Below, one piece after another: positions 26,629-36,430 of a DNA stretch of 64,000 bases. The DNA is from Devosia chinhatensis. GTDB taxonomy: Bacteria; Pseudomonadota; Alphaproteobacteria; Rhizobiales; Devosiaceae. The position numbers were made by a program, and so were the translations under genes. The stretch lies in assembly GCF_000969445.1 (NCBI RefSeq), contig NZ_JZEY01000054.1, positions 248,001 to 312,000 of the forward strand. The letters run 5' to 3'. Positions within the stretch are counted from its first letter, which is position 1, and each line of letters starts with the position of its first letter. Under the pieces are notes generated by a model. It made no database searches and was not told the origin of the DNA. It was given only the letters and a program-made list of their open reading frames with translations.

Positions 26629-27555
26629 ATGGTGACCGGGCAGTTCTTTAGAAAGATGGGCGCCGTTGCGGCGGCCGCGCTGGCACTGTCGCCGGCTATC
26701 GCGACCGCCCAGGAAATCGGTGCGGTGGGCCGGGGTCATCCCGAGCCTGGCCAGTTCCATCTTCAGGAATCGGTGACGCCGATCATGGATTCGATCGTGG
26801 CCTTCCACGACGGGATCCTGATGTGGACGATTTCTCTTATCGTGCTGTTCGTGCTGGCCCTTCTGGTCATCATCATGGTGCGCTTCAACGCCAAGGCCAA
26901 TCCGGTCCCGGCGCGCTTCACGCACAATACGCTCATCGAAGTTATCTGGACGGTGGTGCCGATCCTGGTTCTCGTAGTGATCGCCATCCCGTCCTTCGGC
27001 GTTCTGTCCGATCAGATGACGATGCCCGATGGTGAGCGCAAGTACCTGGGTGCCAACGTCTTCTCCATGGGTGAGGTAGATGTTCCGGCGCCGACCGTGA
27101 CGGTCAAGGCCTCCGGTGAGCAATGGTACTGGAACTACGAATATGTGGATCAGGGCGTAGCCTTTGACTCCAACATGCTCTCCGAAGCTGAAATTGCCGA
27201 ACTCAAGCCAGGCCAGCCGCGCCTCTTGGCCGTCAACAACGAGCTGATCGTTCCGGTGAACACAACTGTTCGCATGCAGATCACTGCCAGCCCCTCGGGT
27301 GTGATTCATGCCTTCGCCGTGCCGTCCTTTGGCATCAAGGTCGACGCCGTTCCCGGCCGCCTGAACGAAACCTGGTTCAATGCGCGTGAAACCGGCATGT
27401 ATTATGGGCAGTGCTCCGAACTCTGCGGCAAGGATCACGCCTTCATGCCGATCGGCGTGCGCGTCGTGACTGTCGAAGAATACGAGGCCTTCATCGCGGC
27501 ATTCGAAGAAAGCCGCGATTACGCGACGGCCGCCGCCGTGCTTCCGGCGCTGTAA
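26629..27555 (+). CDS. ctaC: Cytochrome c oxidase subunit II
   Basis: 308 residues from an ATG at 26629. A signal sequence (AAAALALSPAIATAQ) is followed by two membrane helices (about 55-75 and 95-120). The periplasmic cupredoxin domain carries the CuA ligands: the aromatic strip QWYWNYEY and YGQCSELCGKDHAFMP (two Cys, His, Met). It accepts electrons from cytochrome c and passes them to haem a in subunit I. It is the first gene of the ctaC-D-B-coxF-G-E operon. A longer in-frame lead to 26566 lacks a ribosome site. Confidence 0.97.
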   Translation: MVTGQFFRKMGAVAAAALALSPAIATAQEIGAVGRGHPEPGQFHLQESVTPIMDSIVAFHDGILMWTISLIVLFVLALLVIIMVRFNAKANPVPARFTHNTLIEVIWTVVPILVLVVIAIPSFGVLSDQMTMPDGERKYLGANVFSMGEVDVPAPTVTVKASGEQWYWNYEYVDQGVAFDSNMLSEAEIAELKPGQPRLLAVNNELIVPVNTTVRMQITASPSGVIHAFAVPSFGIKVDAVPGRLNETWFNARETGMYYGQCSELCGKDHAFMPIGVRVVTVEEYEAFIAAFEESRDYATAAAVLPAL

Positions 27556-27579
27556 GACAAGGGTAAGAGGAACAAGACA

Positions 27580-29268
27580 ATGGCAAATACTGCGCACCTC
27601 GAAGCCCATGCGACCGGGCATGCCGGACACGCTCACCACGAGCCGACCGGCTGGCGTCGCTGGGTCTTCTCGACCAATCACAAGGACATCGGGATCATGT
27701 ATCTCGTGTTCTCCATCGTCGCCGGTGTCATCGGCGGGTTACTCTCGGGCCTCATGCGTCTCGAACTGCAGGAGCCGGGCATCCAGATTTTCCACGGTCT
27801 GGCCGCCATGTCCTACGGTCTGGAAGGCGATGCCGCGCTTGATGCCGGCAAGCACATGTTCAACGTCTTTGTGTCCGCGCACGCCCTGATCATGGTGTTT
27901 TTCACCGTGATGCCGGCGACCATGGGTGGCTTTGCCAATTATTTCGCACCTCTGATGATTGGCGCGCCCGACACGGCCTTCCCGCGCATCAACAACATTG
28001 CTTTCTGGCTGCTGCCGCCGGCTCTGTTGCTGACCATCATGTCCATGTTCTTCGAGGGCCCTTCGGGCGCGCTGGGCTTTGGTGGCGGTTGGACGGCCTA
28101 TCCCCCGCTGTCGACAGTCGGTCATCCCGGCCCTGCGACCGATTTCGTGATCTTCTCGCTGCACGTTGCCGGCGTAAGCTCGATCCTGGGTGCCATCAAC
28201 CTCATCACCACCATTTTGAACATGCGCGCTCCGGGCATGACGCTGCACAAGATGCCGCTCTTTGCCTGGTCGGTGCTCGTGACCGCCTTCCTGCTGTTGC
28301 TGGCCCTGCCTGTTCTGGCCGGCGCAATCACCATGATGCTCACGGACCGCAATTTCGGTACGACCTTCTTCGCCCCTGAGGGCGGCGGTGATCCTGTCCT
28401 CTACCAGCATCTGTTCTGGTTCTTCGGTCACCCCGAAGTGTACATCATGATCCTGCCGGGCTTCGGCATCATCTCGCACATCGTCGCCACCTTCTCGCGC
28501 AAGCCGGTCTTTGGCTACATGGCCATGGCCTATGCCATGGTTGCCATCGGCTTCGTCGGCTTCGTCGTGTGGGCGCACCACATGTACACCACGGGCCTCA
28601 GCCTCGACGTGCAGCGCTATTTCGTGGCCGCCACCATGGTCATCGCGGTGCCGACGGGCGTGAAGATCTTCTCCTGGATCGCCACGATGTGGGGCGGCTC
28701 GATCAGCTTCCGCATTCCCATGCTCTGGGCCATCGGCTTTATCTTCCTGTTCACCGTGGGTGGTGTGACGGGCGTGGTGCTGGCCAATGCGGGTGCCGAC
28801 CGTGCCCTCCATGACACCTATTACGTGGTGGCACACTTCCACTATGTGCTTTCCCTGGGTGCCGTGTTCTCGATCTTTGCGGGCTGGTACTACTGGTTCC
28901 CCAAGATGTTCGGCTACATGTACAACGAGTTCCTGGGCAAGCTGCACTTCTGGGTAATGTTCGTCGGTGTGAACCTGATCTTCTTCCCGCAGCACTTCCT
29001 CGGCCTCGCGGGTATGCCGCGCCGCTACGTGGACTATCCCGACGCCTTCGCGCTGTGGAACCGTGTCTCCTCGATCGGCTATTACATCACCTTCGTGGCC
29101 ATGGTGATCTTCTTCTACGCGACCTGGGAAGCCGTCCGGAAGAAGCGTCTCGCCGGTGACAATCCGTGGGGCGATGGTGCAACGACGCTGGAATGGACGC
29201 TGAGCTCGCCTCCGCCGTTCCACCAGTTCTCGACGCTGCCCAAGATCGACTCCCGCGACGCGCACTAA
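27580..29268 (+). CDS. ctaD: Cytochrome c oxidase subunit I
   Basis: 562 residues, twelve membrane helices, normal for an aa3 oxidase. Ligands are visible: an early His for haem a ([11 protein letters not shown]), the CuB/haem region [17 protein letters not shown] with the cross-linked His-Tyr pair, the following HH ([10 protein letters not shown]), and [15 protein letters not shown] near the end. The D-channel Asn/Asp region ([13 protein letters not shown]) and K-channel Lys (PTGVKIFSW) are intact. It reduces O2 and pumps protons in the inner membrane. It lies 24 bases after ctaC. Confidence 0.98.
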   Translation: MANTAHLEAHATGHAGHAHHEPTGWRRWVFSTNHKDIGIMYLVFSIVAGVIGGLLSGLMRLELQEPGIQIFHGLAAMSYGLEGDAALDAGKHMFNVFVSAHALIMVFFTVMPATMGGFANYFAPLMIGAPDTAFPRINNIAFWLLPPALLLTIMSMFFEGPSGALGFGGGWTAYPPLSTVGHPGPATDFVIFSLHVAGVSSILGAINLITTILNMRAPGMTLHKMPLFAWSVLVTAFLLLLALPVLAGAITMMLTDRNFGTTFFAPEGGGDPVLYQHLFWFFGHPEVYIMILPGFGIISHIVATFSRKPVFGYMAMAYAMVAIGFVGFVVWAHHMYTTGLSLDVQRYFVAATMVIAVPTGVKIFSWIATMWGGSISFRIPMLWAIGFIFLFTVGGVTGVVLANAGADRALHDTYYVVAHFHYVLSLGAVFSIFAGWYYWFPKMFGYMYNEFLGKLHFWVMFVGVNLIFFPQHFLGLAGMPRRYVDYPDAFALWNRVSSIGYYITFVAMVIFFYATWEAVRKKRLAGDNPWGDGATTLEWTLSSPPPFHQFSTLPKIDSRDAH

Positions 29269-29332
29269 GCGCTTCTCGCAAACCCCGCGGATCGCGCCGC
29301 ACGGCGCGGTTCGCTTCACCAAGGACAGTGCA

Positions 29333-30262
29333 TTGGCTTATATCGACGACAGGGCAGACATCGCCGCCATGACGGGCGGGGCGCGCGTGGAGGATTACCT
29401 CGCGCTGCTCAAGCCGCGCGTCATGTCGCTTGTCGTCTTTACCGCCTTCGTCGGCATGCTGGTGGCGCCCGCCGCGATCAATCCGGTGATTGGTTTCATC
29501 GCCATCCTTTGCATCGCCATCGGGGCAGGGGCCTCCGGCGCACTCAATATGTGGTATGACGCCGATATCGATCAGGTCATGAGCCGCACGCAGAACCGGC
29601 CCATTCCTGCCGGGCGCATGACCCGCGGCGAGGCCCTGGCCTTTGGCCTTATCCTCTCGGTTTTCTCGGTCACCCTGCTTGGACTGGCGACCAATTGGGT
29701 AGCCGGCGCTTTTCTCGCCTTCACCATTTTCTTCTATGCCGTCGTCTATACGATGTGGCTCAAGCGCTCGACACCGCAGAACATTGTCATTGGCGGTGCC
29801 GCCGGCGCTTTCCCGCCCATGGTCGGTTGGGCGGCCGTAACCGGCACTTTGAGCTGGGAAAGCTTCGCACTCTTTCTCATTATCTTCCTTTGGACTCCGC
29901 CCCATTTCTGGGCCTTGGCTCTCTACAAACAGGGCGATTACGGCGCCGCTGGCATTCCCATGATGCCCAATGTTGCCGGCGAAGCCTCCACCAAGCGGCA
30001 GATTTTCGCCTATTCGCTTGTTCTGGCCGCATCGAGCGTCCTTCCGCTTGCCTTGGGATTTTCGGGCTGGCTCTATGGCGCCGTTGCGCTCGTTACCGGG
30101 CTGATCTTTGTCGCATTGGCTTTCCGCCTTCTTCGCGCCGTTGAAACCGTGACCATGAAGCGTCACGCCCGCGCCCTTTTCACCTATTCGCTGAGCTACC
30201 TTTTCGTGCTGTTCCTGGCACTGCTCATCGATCATCTTGCCCTCAGGCTGGGAGTGATCTGA
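29333..30262 (+). CDS. ctaB: Protohaem IX farnesyltransferase (haem O synthase)
   Basis: 309 residues from a TTG at 29333 with AAGGACA correctly spaced; an internal ATG at 29369 is the alternative. UbiA-type membrane prenyltransferase with [21 protein letters not shown] as the first Asp-rich motif and the haem O synthase marker segment [13 protein letters not shown]. It converts haem b to haem O, the precursor of haem a for subunit I. Located inside the oxidase operon, as is usual. Confidence 0.96.
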   Translation: MAYIDDRADIAAMTGGARVEDYLALLKPRVMSLVVFTAFVGMLVAPAAINPVIGFIAILCIAIGAGASGALNMWYDADIDQVMSRTQNRPIPAGRMTRGEALAFGLILSVFSVTLLGLATNWVAGAFLAFTIFFYAVVYTMWLKRSTPQNIVIGGAAGAFPPMVGWAAVTGTLSWESFALFLIIFLWTPPHFWALALYKQGDYGAAGIPMMPNVAGEASTKRQIFAYSLVLAASSVLPLALGFSGWLYGAVALVTGLIFVALAFRLLRAVETVTMKRHARALFTYSLSYLFVLFLALLIDHLALRLGVI

Positions 30263-30263
30263 C

Positions 30264-30449
30264 ATGGCCACCCAGACCGGCGCCCATCTGGCGCCCAATG
30301 AATTGACCCCCGAACAGGATGCGGCTTTCCGCCGGCAGCGCCGTCGGCGCTCGCTAGCCTTGGCTGCGGCGCTCGCGCTCTTTGCGTTGACTTTCTATGT
30401 GCTGACCATCGTCAAGATGGGGCCGGCACTGTTCGAGCGGGCGCTGTGA
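30264..30449 (+). CDS. CoxF-like small membrane protein of the oxidase operon
   Basis: 61 residues. A hydrophilic, Arg-rich lead (AAFRRQRRRRS) is followed by one membrane helix (LALAAALALFALTFYVLTIV). It sits between ctaB and ctaG, starts one base after the ctaB stop and overlaps the ctaG start, the position of the short CoxF proteins in rhizobial operons. Its likely role is oxidase assembly or stability; this rests on position, not on a catalytic motif. Confidence 0.8.
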   Translation: MATQTGAHLAPNELTPEQDAAFRRQRRRRSLALAAALALFALTFYVLTIVKMGPALFERAL

Positions 30450-31015
30450 TGGCAGACGCCGCACTTTCGCTTCAGCCCGAGAACGCGGCTCGCCGCAACA
30501 AGCGCGTCGCCCTGACGTTGGGTGGCTTGGCTGTCGGCATGATCGGCCTCGCCTTCGCGTCCGTGCCGCTTTACCAGCTGTTCTGCCAGGTCACCGGCTT
30601 CGGCGGCACCACGCAGGTTGCCAGCGAAAACCCCAAAGGCGTCATTGCCCGCGAGATGAAAGTGCGCTTCGACGTAAATGTCGAGAACGCACTGCCCTGG
30701 ACCGTCAAGGCCGCCGCGCCCATCACTGACCGCATCGGCACAGTGGATACGGTCAACTACATCGCGACCAATACGTCCGACCGCCCCATTACCGGGCAGG
30801 CAATCTTCAATGTCGTGCCCGAAAAGGCCGGCGTCTACTTCAACAAGATCGAATGTTTCTGCTTCACCGAGCAAACGCTCCAGCCCGGTGAGACGGTGGA
30901 AATGCCCATCGTGTTCTTCGTCGACCCTGACCTCGACGAAAACCACGAGCTTGCAACGATCAGAGAGATCACACTCTCCTATACCTTCTACGCTTCAGAC
31001 AGTGAGGGAAGCTGA
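30449..31015 (+). CDS. ctaG: Cytochrome c oxidase assembly protein CtaG/Cox11
   Basis: 188 residues from an ATG at 30449 that overlaps the preceding stop; a GTG three bases earlier is in frame. One N-terminal membrane helix (GLAVGMIGLAFASVPLYQLFC) anchors a periplasmic domain with the copper-binding motif IECFCFTEQ (CFCF). Cox11 delivers copper to the CuB site of subunit I. It ends two bases before ctaE. Confidence 0.97.
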   Translation: MADAALSLQPENAARRNKRVALTLGGLAVGMIGLAFASVPLYQLFCQVTGFGGTTQVASENPKGVIAREMKVRFDVNVENALPWTVKAAAPITDRIGTVDTVNYIATNTSDRPITGQAIFNVVPEKAGVYFNKIECFCFTEQTLQPGETVEMPIVFFVDPDLDENHELATIREITLSYTFYASDSEGS

Positions 31016-31017
31016 AC

Positions 31018-31854
31018 ATGGCCGCCTTAGAAAAGAACCATGACTATCACATGGTCGAACCGAGCCCCTGGCCGTTCGTCATGTCCGTCGCCGTCTTCGT
31101 GCTGATGATCGGCATCATTGCCTGGATGCACGACTGGACGCCGTTCGTGTTCTTCATCGGCCTGGCCGGTGTTCTCTACACCATGTATGCCTGGTGGGCG
31201 GATGTCGTCCGGGAGGCCAACAATGGCGTGGACCATACGCCCGTGGTGCAGATGCACCATCGCTACGGCATGATGCTGTTCATCGCTTCGGAAGTGATGT
31301 TGTTCGCAGCGTTTTTCTGGGCCTATTTCGACGGCTTCTTCCGCTTTGACGACATCGAACAATATTCTCGTGTTGCAGCGACCGGCGGCCATTGGCCCCC
31401 ACTCGGCGTTGAGGTCTTCGATCCTTTCCACCTGCCGCTGTTCAACACCCTAATCCTTCTGACCTCCGGTACCACAGTCACTTGGGCGCATCATGCGCTG
31501 CTGGAAAATGACCGGCAGGGTTTGCGCTGGGGCCTTGCCCTCACCGTCGCCCTTGGCGCCCTGTTCAGCGTCGTGCAATATCTCGAATACACCCATGCCG
31601 GCTTCTCGTTCACCGGCAACATGTATGGTTCGACCTTCGTGATGGCGACGGGCCTGCATGGCTTCCACGTTCTGGTCGGCACCATATTCTTGGCCGTCTG
31701 CCTGATCCGTGCCGAACGCGGTGACTTCACTCCGCAGCGCCACCTGGGCTTCGAATTCGCTGCCTGGTACTGGCACTTCGTTGACGTGGTATGGCTCTTC
31801 CTGTTTGCCACGATCTATGTCTGGGGCGCCTGGGGCGTGGCGCTGAGTCACTAA
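31018..31854 (+). CDS. ctaE: Cytochrome c oxidase subunit III
   Basis: 278 residues, seven predicted helices. Family marks are HHRYGMMLFIASEVMLFAAFFWAYF, the buried Glu in that segment, and the closing GFEFAAWYWHFVDVVWLFLF. Subunit III stabilises the catalytic core and the proton uptake path. It is the last gene before a clear intrinsic terminator at 31878-31903, so it ends the main operon. Confidence 0.97.
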   Translation: MAALEKNHDYHMVEPSPWPFVMSVAVFVLMIGIIAWMHDWTPFVFFIGLAGVLYTMYAWWADVVREANNGVDHTPVVQMHHRYGMMLFIASEVMLFAAFFWAYFDGFFRFDDIEQYSRVAATGGHWPPLGVEVFDPFHLPLFNTLILLTSGTTVTWAHHALLENDRQGLRWGLALTVALGALFSVVQYLEYTHAGFSFTGNMYGSTFVMATGLHGFHVLVGTIFLAVCLIRAERGDFTPQRHLGFEFAAWYWHFVDVVWLFLFATIYVWGAWGVALSH

Positions 31855-31877
31855 CGGCACCAAGCCAATTGATCCGA

Positions 31878-31903
31878 GGGCGCGGCATGGCTGCGCCCTT
31901 TTT
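31878..31903 (+). terminator. Rho-independent terminator after ctaE
   Basis: GGGCGC (31878-31883) and GCGCCC (31893-31898) form the stem with a 9-base loop, followed directly by TTTTT. It lies 24 bases past the ctaE stop and separates the oxidase genes from surf1. Some read-through could still feed surf1. Confidence 0.75.
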
Positions 31904-31914
31904 CATTGGAGTAA

Positions 31915-32025
31915 ATGATGATCCAGCCCAACTTTACAGCGCTGCGCCCTATGCGTAAGCCGCGCCGCGGCGGTATTCCTATCAATCTGCGGTATCGCGA
32001 TGACACGCCTGAGGGACGGTCATGA
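31915..32025 (+). CDS. Possible 36-residue leader-like ORF coupled to surf1
   Basis: A GGAG site precedes an ATG-ATG pair at 31915. The frame runs 36 residues, is basic (MRKPRRGG in the middle), has no membrane segment, and ends in the TGA that overlaps the surf1 ATG (ATGA at 32022-32025). It fills the spot where many related genomes carry a DUF983 gene, but shows no similarity to DUF983. It may be a coupling or leader ORF, a remnant, or chance. No family recognised. Confidence 0.35.
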   Translation: MMIQPNFTALRPMRKPRRGGIPINLRYRDDTPEGRS

Positions 32026-32813
32026 GCCCCGCGAAAACACGTTTGCGCTGGACCGACTGGTTGTTCGCCGCGGTCATGCTGATCCTGTCGGCCACCTGCG
32101 TTTTCCTTGGCACCTGGCAGATGGAGCGGCTGGGCGAGAAGGAAGCATTGATCGCTGCAGTCGATGCTCGGCTGGATGCTGACCCCGTCGAGGGCCCGGA
32201 CAGCATCCAATGGGCCAACTTTGATTTCGACGACTGGAATTTCCAGCCCGTCACCCTGACCGGGAGCTTTCGCTACACCCAGACACTGACCGTCTTCACA
32301 AGCCTGTCCAATGCCCGAGGTCGCTTTTCCGGTCCGGGATACTGGGTGATGACCCCGTTTGTGCTGGACGATGGCGGCACGGTCTTCGTCAATCGCGGTT
32401 TTGTGCCCGAGCAATATCAGGAGGCGGCTGTGCATGGTGATCTGCACGGCGACGATCCGGGCAGCGTCACGGTCGTCGGCCTGCTGCGGCCCGGCGAGGT
32501 TCCAGGTTTCATGGTGCCCGAGCCTAATATGTCCGCGCGCATCGAATGGGTCCGCAATCCCGAGCGGATGGCCGCGATGACCGATCCCGGCCTTGCTCCG
32601 ATAGCACCTTTCTATGTGGACCTGTTGGCCGGCACCGAGGGTGATCTTCCGCAGGGCGGCGAGACCGTTGTCAGTTTCCCAAACAGTCACTTCGGCTACG
32701 CCCTGACCTGGTATGGCTTTGCTATCATCGCAGTGGTGATGCTGGGCTTCTGGTTGTGGCAGCGTCGCCACGCTGCGCCCGCCACTGGTCGGGACACCAG
32801 TTTGGGTGACTAG
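32022..32813 (+). CDS. surf1: SURF1-family cytochrome oxidase biogenesis protein
   Basis: 263 residues. Two membrane helices bracket a periplasmic domain: the first (LFAAVMLILSATCVFLGTWQMERL) carries the SURF1 signature GTWQ.eRL, and the second is near the C terminus (YALTWYGFAIIAVVMLGFW). The internal marks PVTLTGSF and FVNRGFVP fit the family. SURF1 helps insert haem a into subunit I. It follows the oxidase terminator; its start overlaps the stop of a small upstream ORF. Confidence 0.95.
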   Translation: MSPAKTRLRWTDWLFAAVMLILSATCVFLGTWQMERLGEKEALIAAVDARLDADPVEGPDSIQWANFDFDDWNFQPVTLTGSFRYTQTLTVFTSLSNARGRFSGPGYWVMTPFVLDDGGTVFVNRGFVPEQYQEAAVHGDLHGDDPGSVTVVGLLRPGEVPGFMVPEPNMSARIEWVRNPERMAAMTDPGLAPIAPFYVDLLAGTEGDLPQGGETVVSFPNSHFGYALTWYGFAIIAVVMLGFWLWQRRHAAPATGRDTSLGD

Positions 32814-32916
32814 AGGGGGCTCTGTTGTCTGCCACCGTTGCGGGCGGGCGCAAAACCTTGCGGCTGGCGTCCGGTTTGAATAGGTTGCACTTATTCTAGA
32901 AGGGCCTCTCCCCCCG

Positions 32917-34308
32917 ATGCAGTTTGTTTCCACGCGCGGCCAGGCGCCTGTGCTCGGCTTCTCTGACGCAGTTCTTGCTGGCCTTGCCACCGATGGCGGT
33001 CTCTACGTTCCGGCCAGCTGGCCGCAGATCGACAAGGACGAGATCGCCTCCTTCGGCGGAAAGCCTTATGCCGAGGTCGCCTATGCCGTGATCTCGCGCT
33101 TTGTCGGCGATGACATTTCTCCCAAAACGCTCAAGCAGATCGTCGACGCAGCCTACGCTACCTTCCGTCATCCGTCGGTGGCCCCGCTAGTTGAGCTGGA
33201 GCCCGGCCATTTCGTGCTGGAGCTGTTTCACGGACCCACGCTCGCCTTCAAGGACGTGGCCATGCAGTTCCTCAGCCGGATCATGGACCATATCCTGGCA
33301 GAACGCGGCCTCAGGGCGACCATTGTGGGCGCCACGTCCGGCGATACCGGCTCAGCGGCAATCGAAGCCTTTCGCGGACGGGATACGACCGACATCTTCA
33401 TCCTTCATCCCCGCGGGCGGACCTCCGAGGTGCAGCGCCGGCAGATGACGACCGTGCTGGACCAAAATGTCCACAATATTGCGCTTGAGGGCACATTCGA
33501 CGATTGCCAGGACGCCGTGAAGGCGATGTTCAATCATCATGCCTTCCGCGATCGTGTGCGCCTGTCCGGTGTCAATTCGATCAATTGGGGTCGGATCGTC
33601 GCGCAGATCGTCTACTATTTTACTGCGGCCGTATCCCTGGGCGCGCCCTACCGAGCCGCGAGCTTCACGGTACCGACAGGCAATTTCGGCGATATCTTCG
33701 CTGGCTATTGCGCTCGCCAGATGGGGCTGCCCATCGATAAGTTGGTCATCGCCACCAATGCCAACGACATCCTGCGGCGGACGATCGACACCGGTCGTTA
33801 TGAAATGGCAGGCGTGGCTCCGACGATGAGCCCGTCCATGGACATCCAGATCTCGTCCAACTTTGAGCGCCTGCTGTTCGAGAGCGTTGGCCGTGATGCC
33901 GGCGCGGTGTCACGAATGATGGCCGCACTTAAGCAGTCCCGCGGCTTTGACCTGCCCCAACCCGCCATCGCCACTATCCGCCGCGATTTTTCAGCCGGAA
34001 CCACCGACGAGGCAGCGACAGCCCGTGTGATCGCCGAGACCCACCTCGAGAGCGGCTATTTGCTCGACCCGCATAGTGCTGTGGGTGTGGGTGTGGCGCG
34101 CCAGGAACAGCAGCAGGGCGTGCCCATGATTACGCTGGCCACGGCGCATCCCGCAAAATTCCCCGGGGCCGTCGCCGAGGCCTCCGGTATCTCGCCCGCG
34201 CTGCCCGCCTGGCTGTCCGACCTTTACGAACGGCCCGAGCGCCTGACAATATTGGATAACGACCAGCAGGCCATCGAAGATTTCATCGTGGCTCGCAGCC
34301 GCGCCTGA
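32917..34308 (+). CDS. thrC: Threonine synthase
   Basis: 463 residues, the usual length of the bacterial/fungal-type enzyme. It starts QFVSTRGQAPVLGFSDAVLAGLATDGGLYVP, a hallmark of ThrC. The PLP lysine is in GPTLAFKDVAMQF, and the phosphate-binding loop is VGATSGDTGSAA. It converts O-phosphohomoserine to threonine in the cytoplasm. The ribosome site is weak (AGAAGGG about 14 bases before the ATG). A 103-base gap separates it from surf1. Confidence 0.97.
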   Translation: MQFVSTRGQAPVLGFSDAVLAGLATDGGLYVPASWPQIDKDEIASFGGKPYAEVAYAVISRFVGDDISPKTLKQIVDAAYATFRHPSVAPLVELEPGHFVLELFHGPTLAFKDVAMQFLSRIMDHILAERGLRATIVGATSGDTGSAAIEAFRGRDTTDIFILHPRGRTSEVQRRQMTTVLDQNVHNIALEGTFDDCQDAVKAMFNHHAFRDRVRLSGVNSINWGRIVAQIVYYFTAAVSLGAPYRAASFTVPTGNFGDIFAGYCARQMGLPIDKLVIATNANDILRRTIDTGRYEMAGVAPTMSPSMDIQISSNFERLLFESVGRDAGAVSRMMAALKQSRGFDLPQPAIATIRRDFSAGTTDEAATARVIAETHLESGYLLDPHSAVGVGVARQEQQQGVPMITLATAHPAKFPGAVAEASGISPALPAWLSDLYERPERLTILDNDQQAIEDFIVARSRA

Positions 34309-34358
34309 ACGAAACAGGAGCCGCGCTTCCCTGGGGGCGCAGGTTCGGGAGGAAGAGT

Positions 34359-35621
34359 GTGAGCGTAAGATCGACGACCCTGGACAATGGCATGGTGGTG
34401 CTCACCGATGACATGCCGCACCTCGAAAGCGCGTCACTGGGCGTCTGGGTCAAGGCTGGTGCCCGCTCGGAGCGCAAGGCTGAACACGGTATCTCCCATC
34501 TGCTCGAACATATGGCGTTCAAGGGCACCGACAGCCGGTCGTCGCTGCAGATTGCCGAAGCCATCGAGAATGTCGGGGGCGATCTGAACGCTGCCACCTC
34601 CATCGAGCATACTGGTTACTTTGCCCGGGTGCTCAAGGACGACGTCGTGCTGGCCGCAGACATCCTAGCCGACATCCTGCAGAATTCGACATTCGAAGAA
34701 GATGAGCTGGCGCGCGAGCAGCAGGTCATTGTCCAGGAGATCGGCGCGGCGCGGGACAATCCTGACGACCATGTCTTCGACCTCTTCCAGCAGGCCGCCT
34801 ATCCCACCCAGCCGATCGGCCGGACAATCCTGGGTACTGTGGATTCAGTGCGCGCCTTTAATCCCGACATGGTGCGCAAGTACATGCGCCGCAATTACGT
34901 GGGCGACCACATGGTTATTGCAGCGGCTGGCAATGTCGACCATGAGGGGCTGGTCGAAGTGGCCCGGCAGCGCTTCGCCGATCTGGCGCCAAATGGCGCG
35001 CCGGCACCGCAGCGAGCCGAATATCAGGGCGGCCAGGAGCGGTTGATCTCCGATCACGAGCAGGCCCATATCGTGCTTGGTTTCGAAGGTCGTGCCTATA
35101 ATTCGGACGGATTTTACGCCGCGCAGGTCCTGGCATCCATCCTAGGCGGGGGGATGAGTTCGCGCCTGTTCCAGGAAGTGCGCGAAAAGCGCGGTCTGTG
35201 CTACTCGGTCTATGCCTTCCATTGGGCGTTTGCCGATAGCGGTGTCTTTGGCGTCGCTGCGGCAACGGGCGAGGACGAGGTTTCCGAGCTTGTTCCGGTT
35301 GTGTTGGATGAATTGCGCCGGGCCACCGAGACCATTACCGACGAGGAAGTGGTGCGGGTGCGCAACCAGATTCGCGCGGGCCTGCTTATGTCGCTCGAAA
35401 GCCCCTCGGCACGGGCCGGGCAATTGGCGCGCCAGCAAATCCTCTGGGGACGGCCCATCCCCATGGCCGAGACGGTCGAGCGCATCAACCGCATCACCGC
35501 CCAGCGGGTGCGCGACGTTGCCGAACAGATTTTCACTGCCGGATCGCCGACTTTGGCCGGCATCGGGCCTATCGACCGCCTCGCCGATGTCGAAAGCATC
35601 GGCCAGACCTTGCAGCGCTAG
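34359..35621 (+). CDS. M16-family zinc peptidase (processing-peptidase-like)
   Basis: 420 residues from a GTG behind GGGAGGAAG. The inverted zinc motif HLLEHMAFKG (HxxEH) is present, with the third zinc ligand in the downstream acidic segment ELAREQQVIVQEIG. VREKRGLCYSVYAF marks the second half. This gene type follows thrC in many alphaproteobacteria. The family is related to the mitochondrial processing peptidase beta subunit. There is no signal peptide, so it is probably cytoplasmic. Substrate unknown. Confidence 0.93.
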   Translation: MSVRSTTLDNGMVVLTDDMPHLESASLGVWVKAGARSERKAEHGISHLLEHMAFKGTDSRSSLQIAEAIENVGGDLNAATSIEHTGYFARVLKDDVVLAADILADILQNSTFEEDELAREQQVIVQEIGAARDNPDDHVFDLFQQAAYPTQPIGRTILGTVDSVRAFNPDMVRKYMRRNYVGDHMVIAAAGNVDHEGLVEVARQRFADLAPNGAPAPQRAEYQGGQERLISDHEQAHIVLGFEGRAYNSDGFYAAQVLASILGGGMSSRLFQEVREKRGLCYSVYAFHWAFADSGVFGVAAATGEDEVSELVPVVLDELRRATETITDEEVVRVRNQIRAGLLMSLESPSARAGQLARQQILWGRPIPMAETVERINRITAQRVRDVAEQIFTAGSPTLAGIGPIDRLADVESIGQTLQR

Positions 35622-35626
35622 CGCAA

Positions 35627-36250
35627 ATGCTCTGGCCCTGGTCGTCACCAGCGCCCCTGATCGCCCTCCGCGGGTCCAGGGTCCTGCTGCGCCTTCCCCA
35701 GCAGCGCGATTATGAGGAATGGTCCACCCTGCGCCGCAACAGCCAGGATTTTCTGCGCCCGTTCGAACCGCGCTGGACCGAACTGGATCTGGCGCGTCGG
35801 GTCTATTCGATGCGCGTGCGCCGGGCGCGGCAGGAGGCCGAGGAAGGCTCGGACTATTCGTTTTTTATCTTTCTGACCGAAGGGCAGCGCGAGGTGCTTG
35901 TCGGCGGCATTACCCTTTCCAACATTCGGCGGCGTGCGGCCCAGTTCGTCAATCTGGGCTATTGGATGGGTCAGGCTCATGCGGGCAAGGGCATCATGAG
36001 CGAGGCCGTGGGGGTGACGCTCCCCTTTATTTTCGAGACGCTGGACCTGCATCGTGCCCACGCCGCCTTCCTGCCCACCAATACTGCGTCCCGCCGGGTG
36101 CTTGAGAAGAATGGTTTTGTCGAGGAGGGCTATGCCAAGCACTACCTGCAGATCAACGGTCGCTGGGAGGATCACGTCCTGATGGGCCTCACCCGCGAGC
36201 ATTGGGAGGCGGTGCGGATGGGGCATGGCGGGCAGTACTGGGTTGCCTGA
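35627..36250 (+). CDS. GNAT N-acetyltransferase, RimJ/RimL type
   Basis: 207 residues. VLLRLPQQRDYEEWSTLRRNSQDFLRPFEP is typical of RimJ-like enzymes. The acetyl-CoA loop is in GYWMGQAHAGKGIMSEAV, and NTASRRVLEKNGFVEEGYAK gives the C-terminal acceptor side. RimJ/RimL proteins acetylate N termini of ribosomal proteins, but many homologues have other substrates. It starts five bases after the M16 peptidase stop, so thrC, the peptidase and this gene are probably one transcript. Confidence 0.9.
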   Translation: MLWPWSSPAPLIALRGSRVLLRLPQQRDYEEWSTLRRNSQDFLRPFEPRWTELDLARRVYSMRVRRARQEAEEGSDYSFFIFLTEGQREVLVGGITLSNIRRRAAQFVNLGYWMGQAHAGKGIMSEAVGVTLPFIFETLDLHRAHAAFLPTNTASRRVLEKNGFVEEGYAKHYLQINGRWEDHVLMGLTREHWEAVRMGHGGQYWVA

Positions 36251-36430
36251 TCGCGCATTCCTGTGTGTTGCGCTTTGGCCACATTGGGCAGTGCTTGTCG
36301 CAGACGGCAATCTCTCGTACCAAGTTACCGCTCCGCCGGAGGTCAAAAAGACAAGGGCTTGTCCGGGCATTGCGCAAGCGCCCGTGACTGCCGCCATAAT
36401 GAAGCCTAGCGCAGGATGTAGCTGCCTCTG

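Noticed and set aside
27739..29322. Very long open frames antisense to ctaD, and similar ones antisense to genes at 73-1182, 2077-3753 and 6231-8324
   Set aside because: High-GC codon use leaves the opposite strand free of stops. The proteins are His/Gly/Asp-rich without domains, while the sense strands encode clear families.
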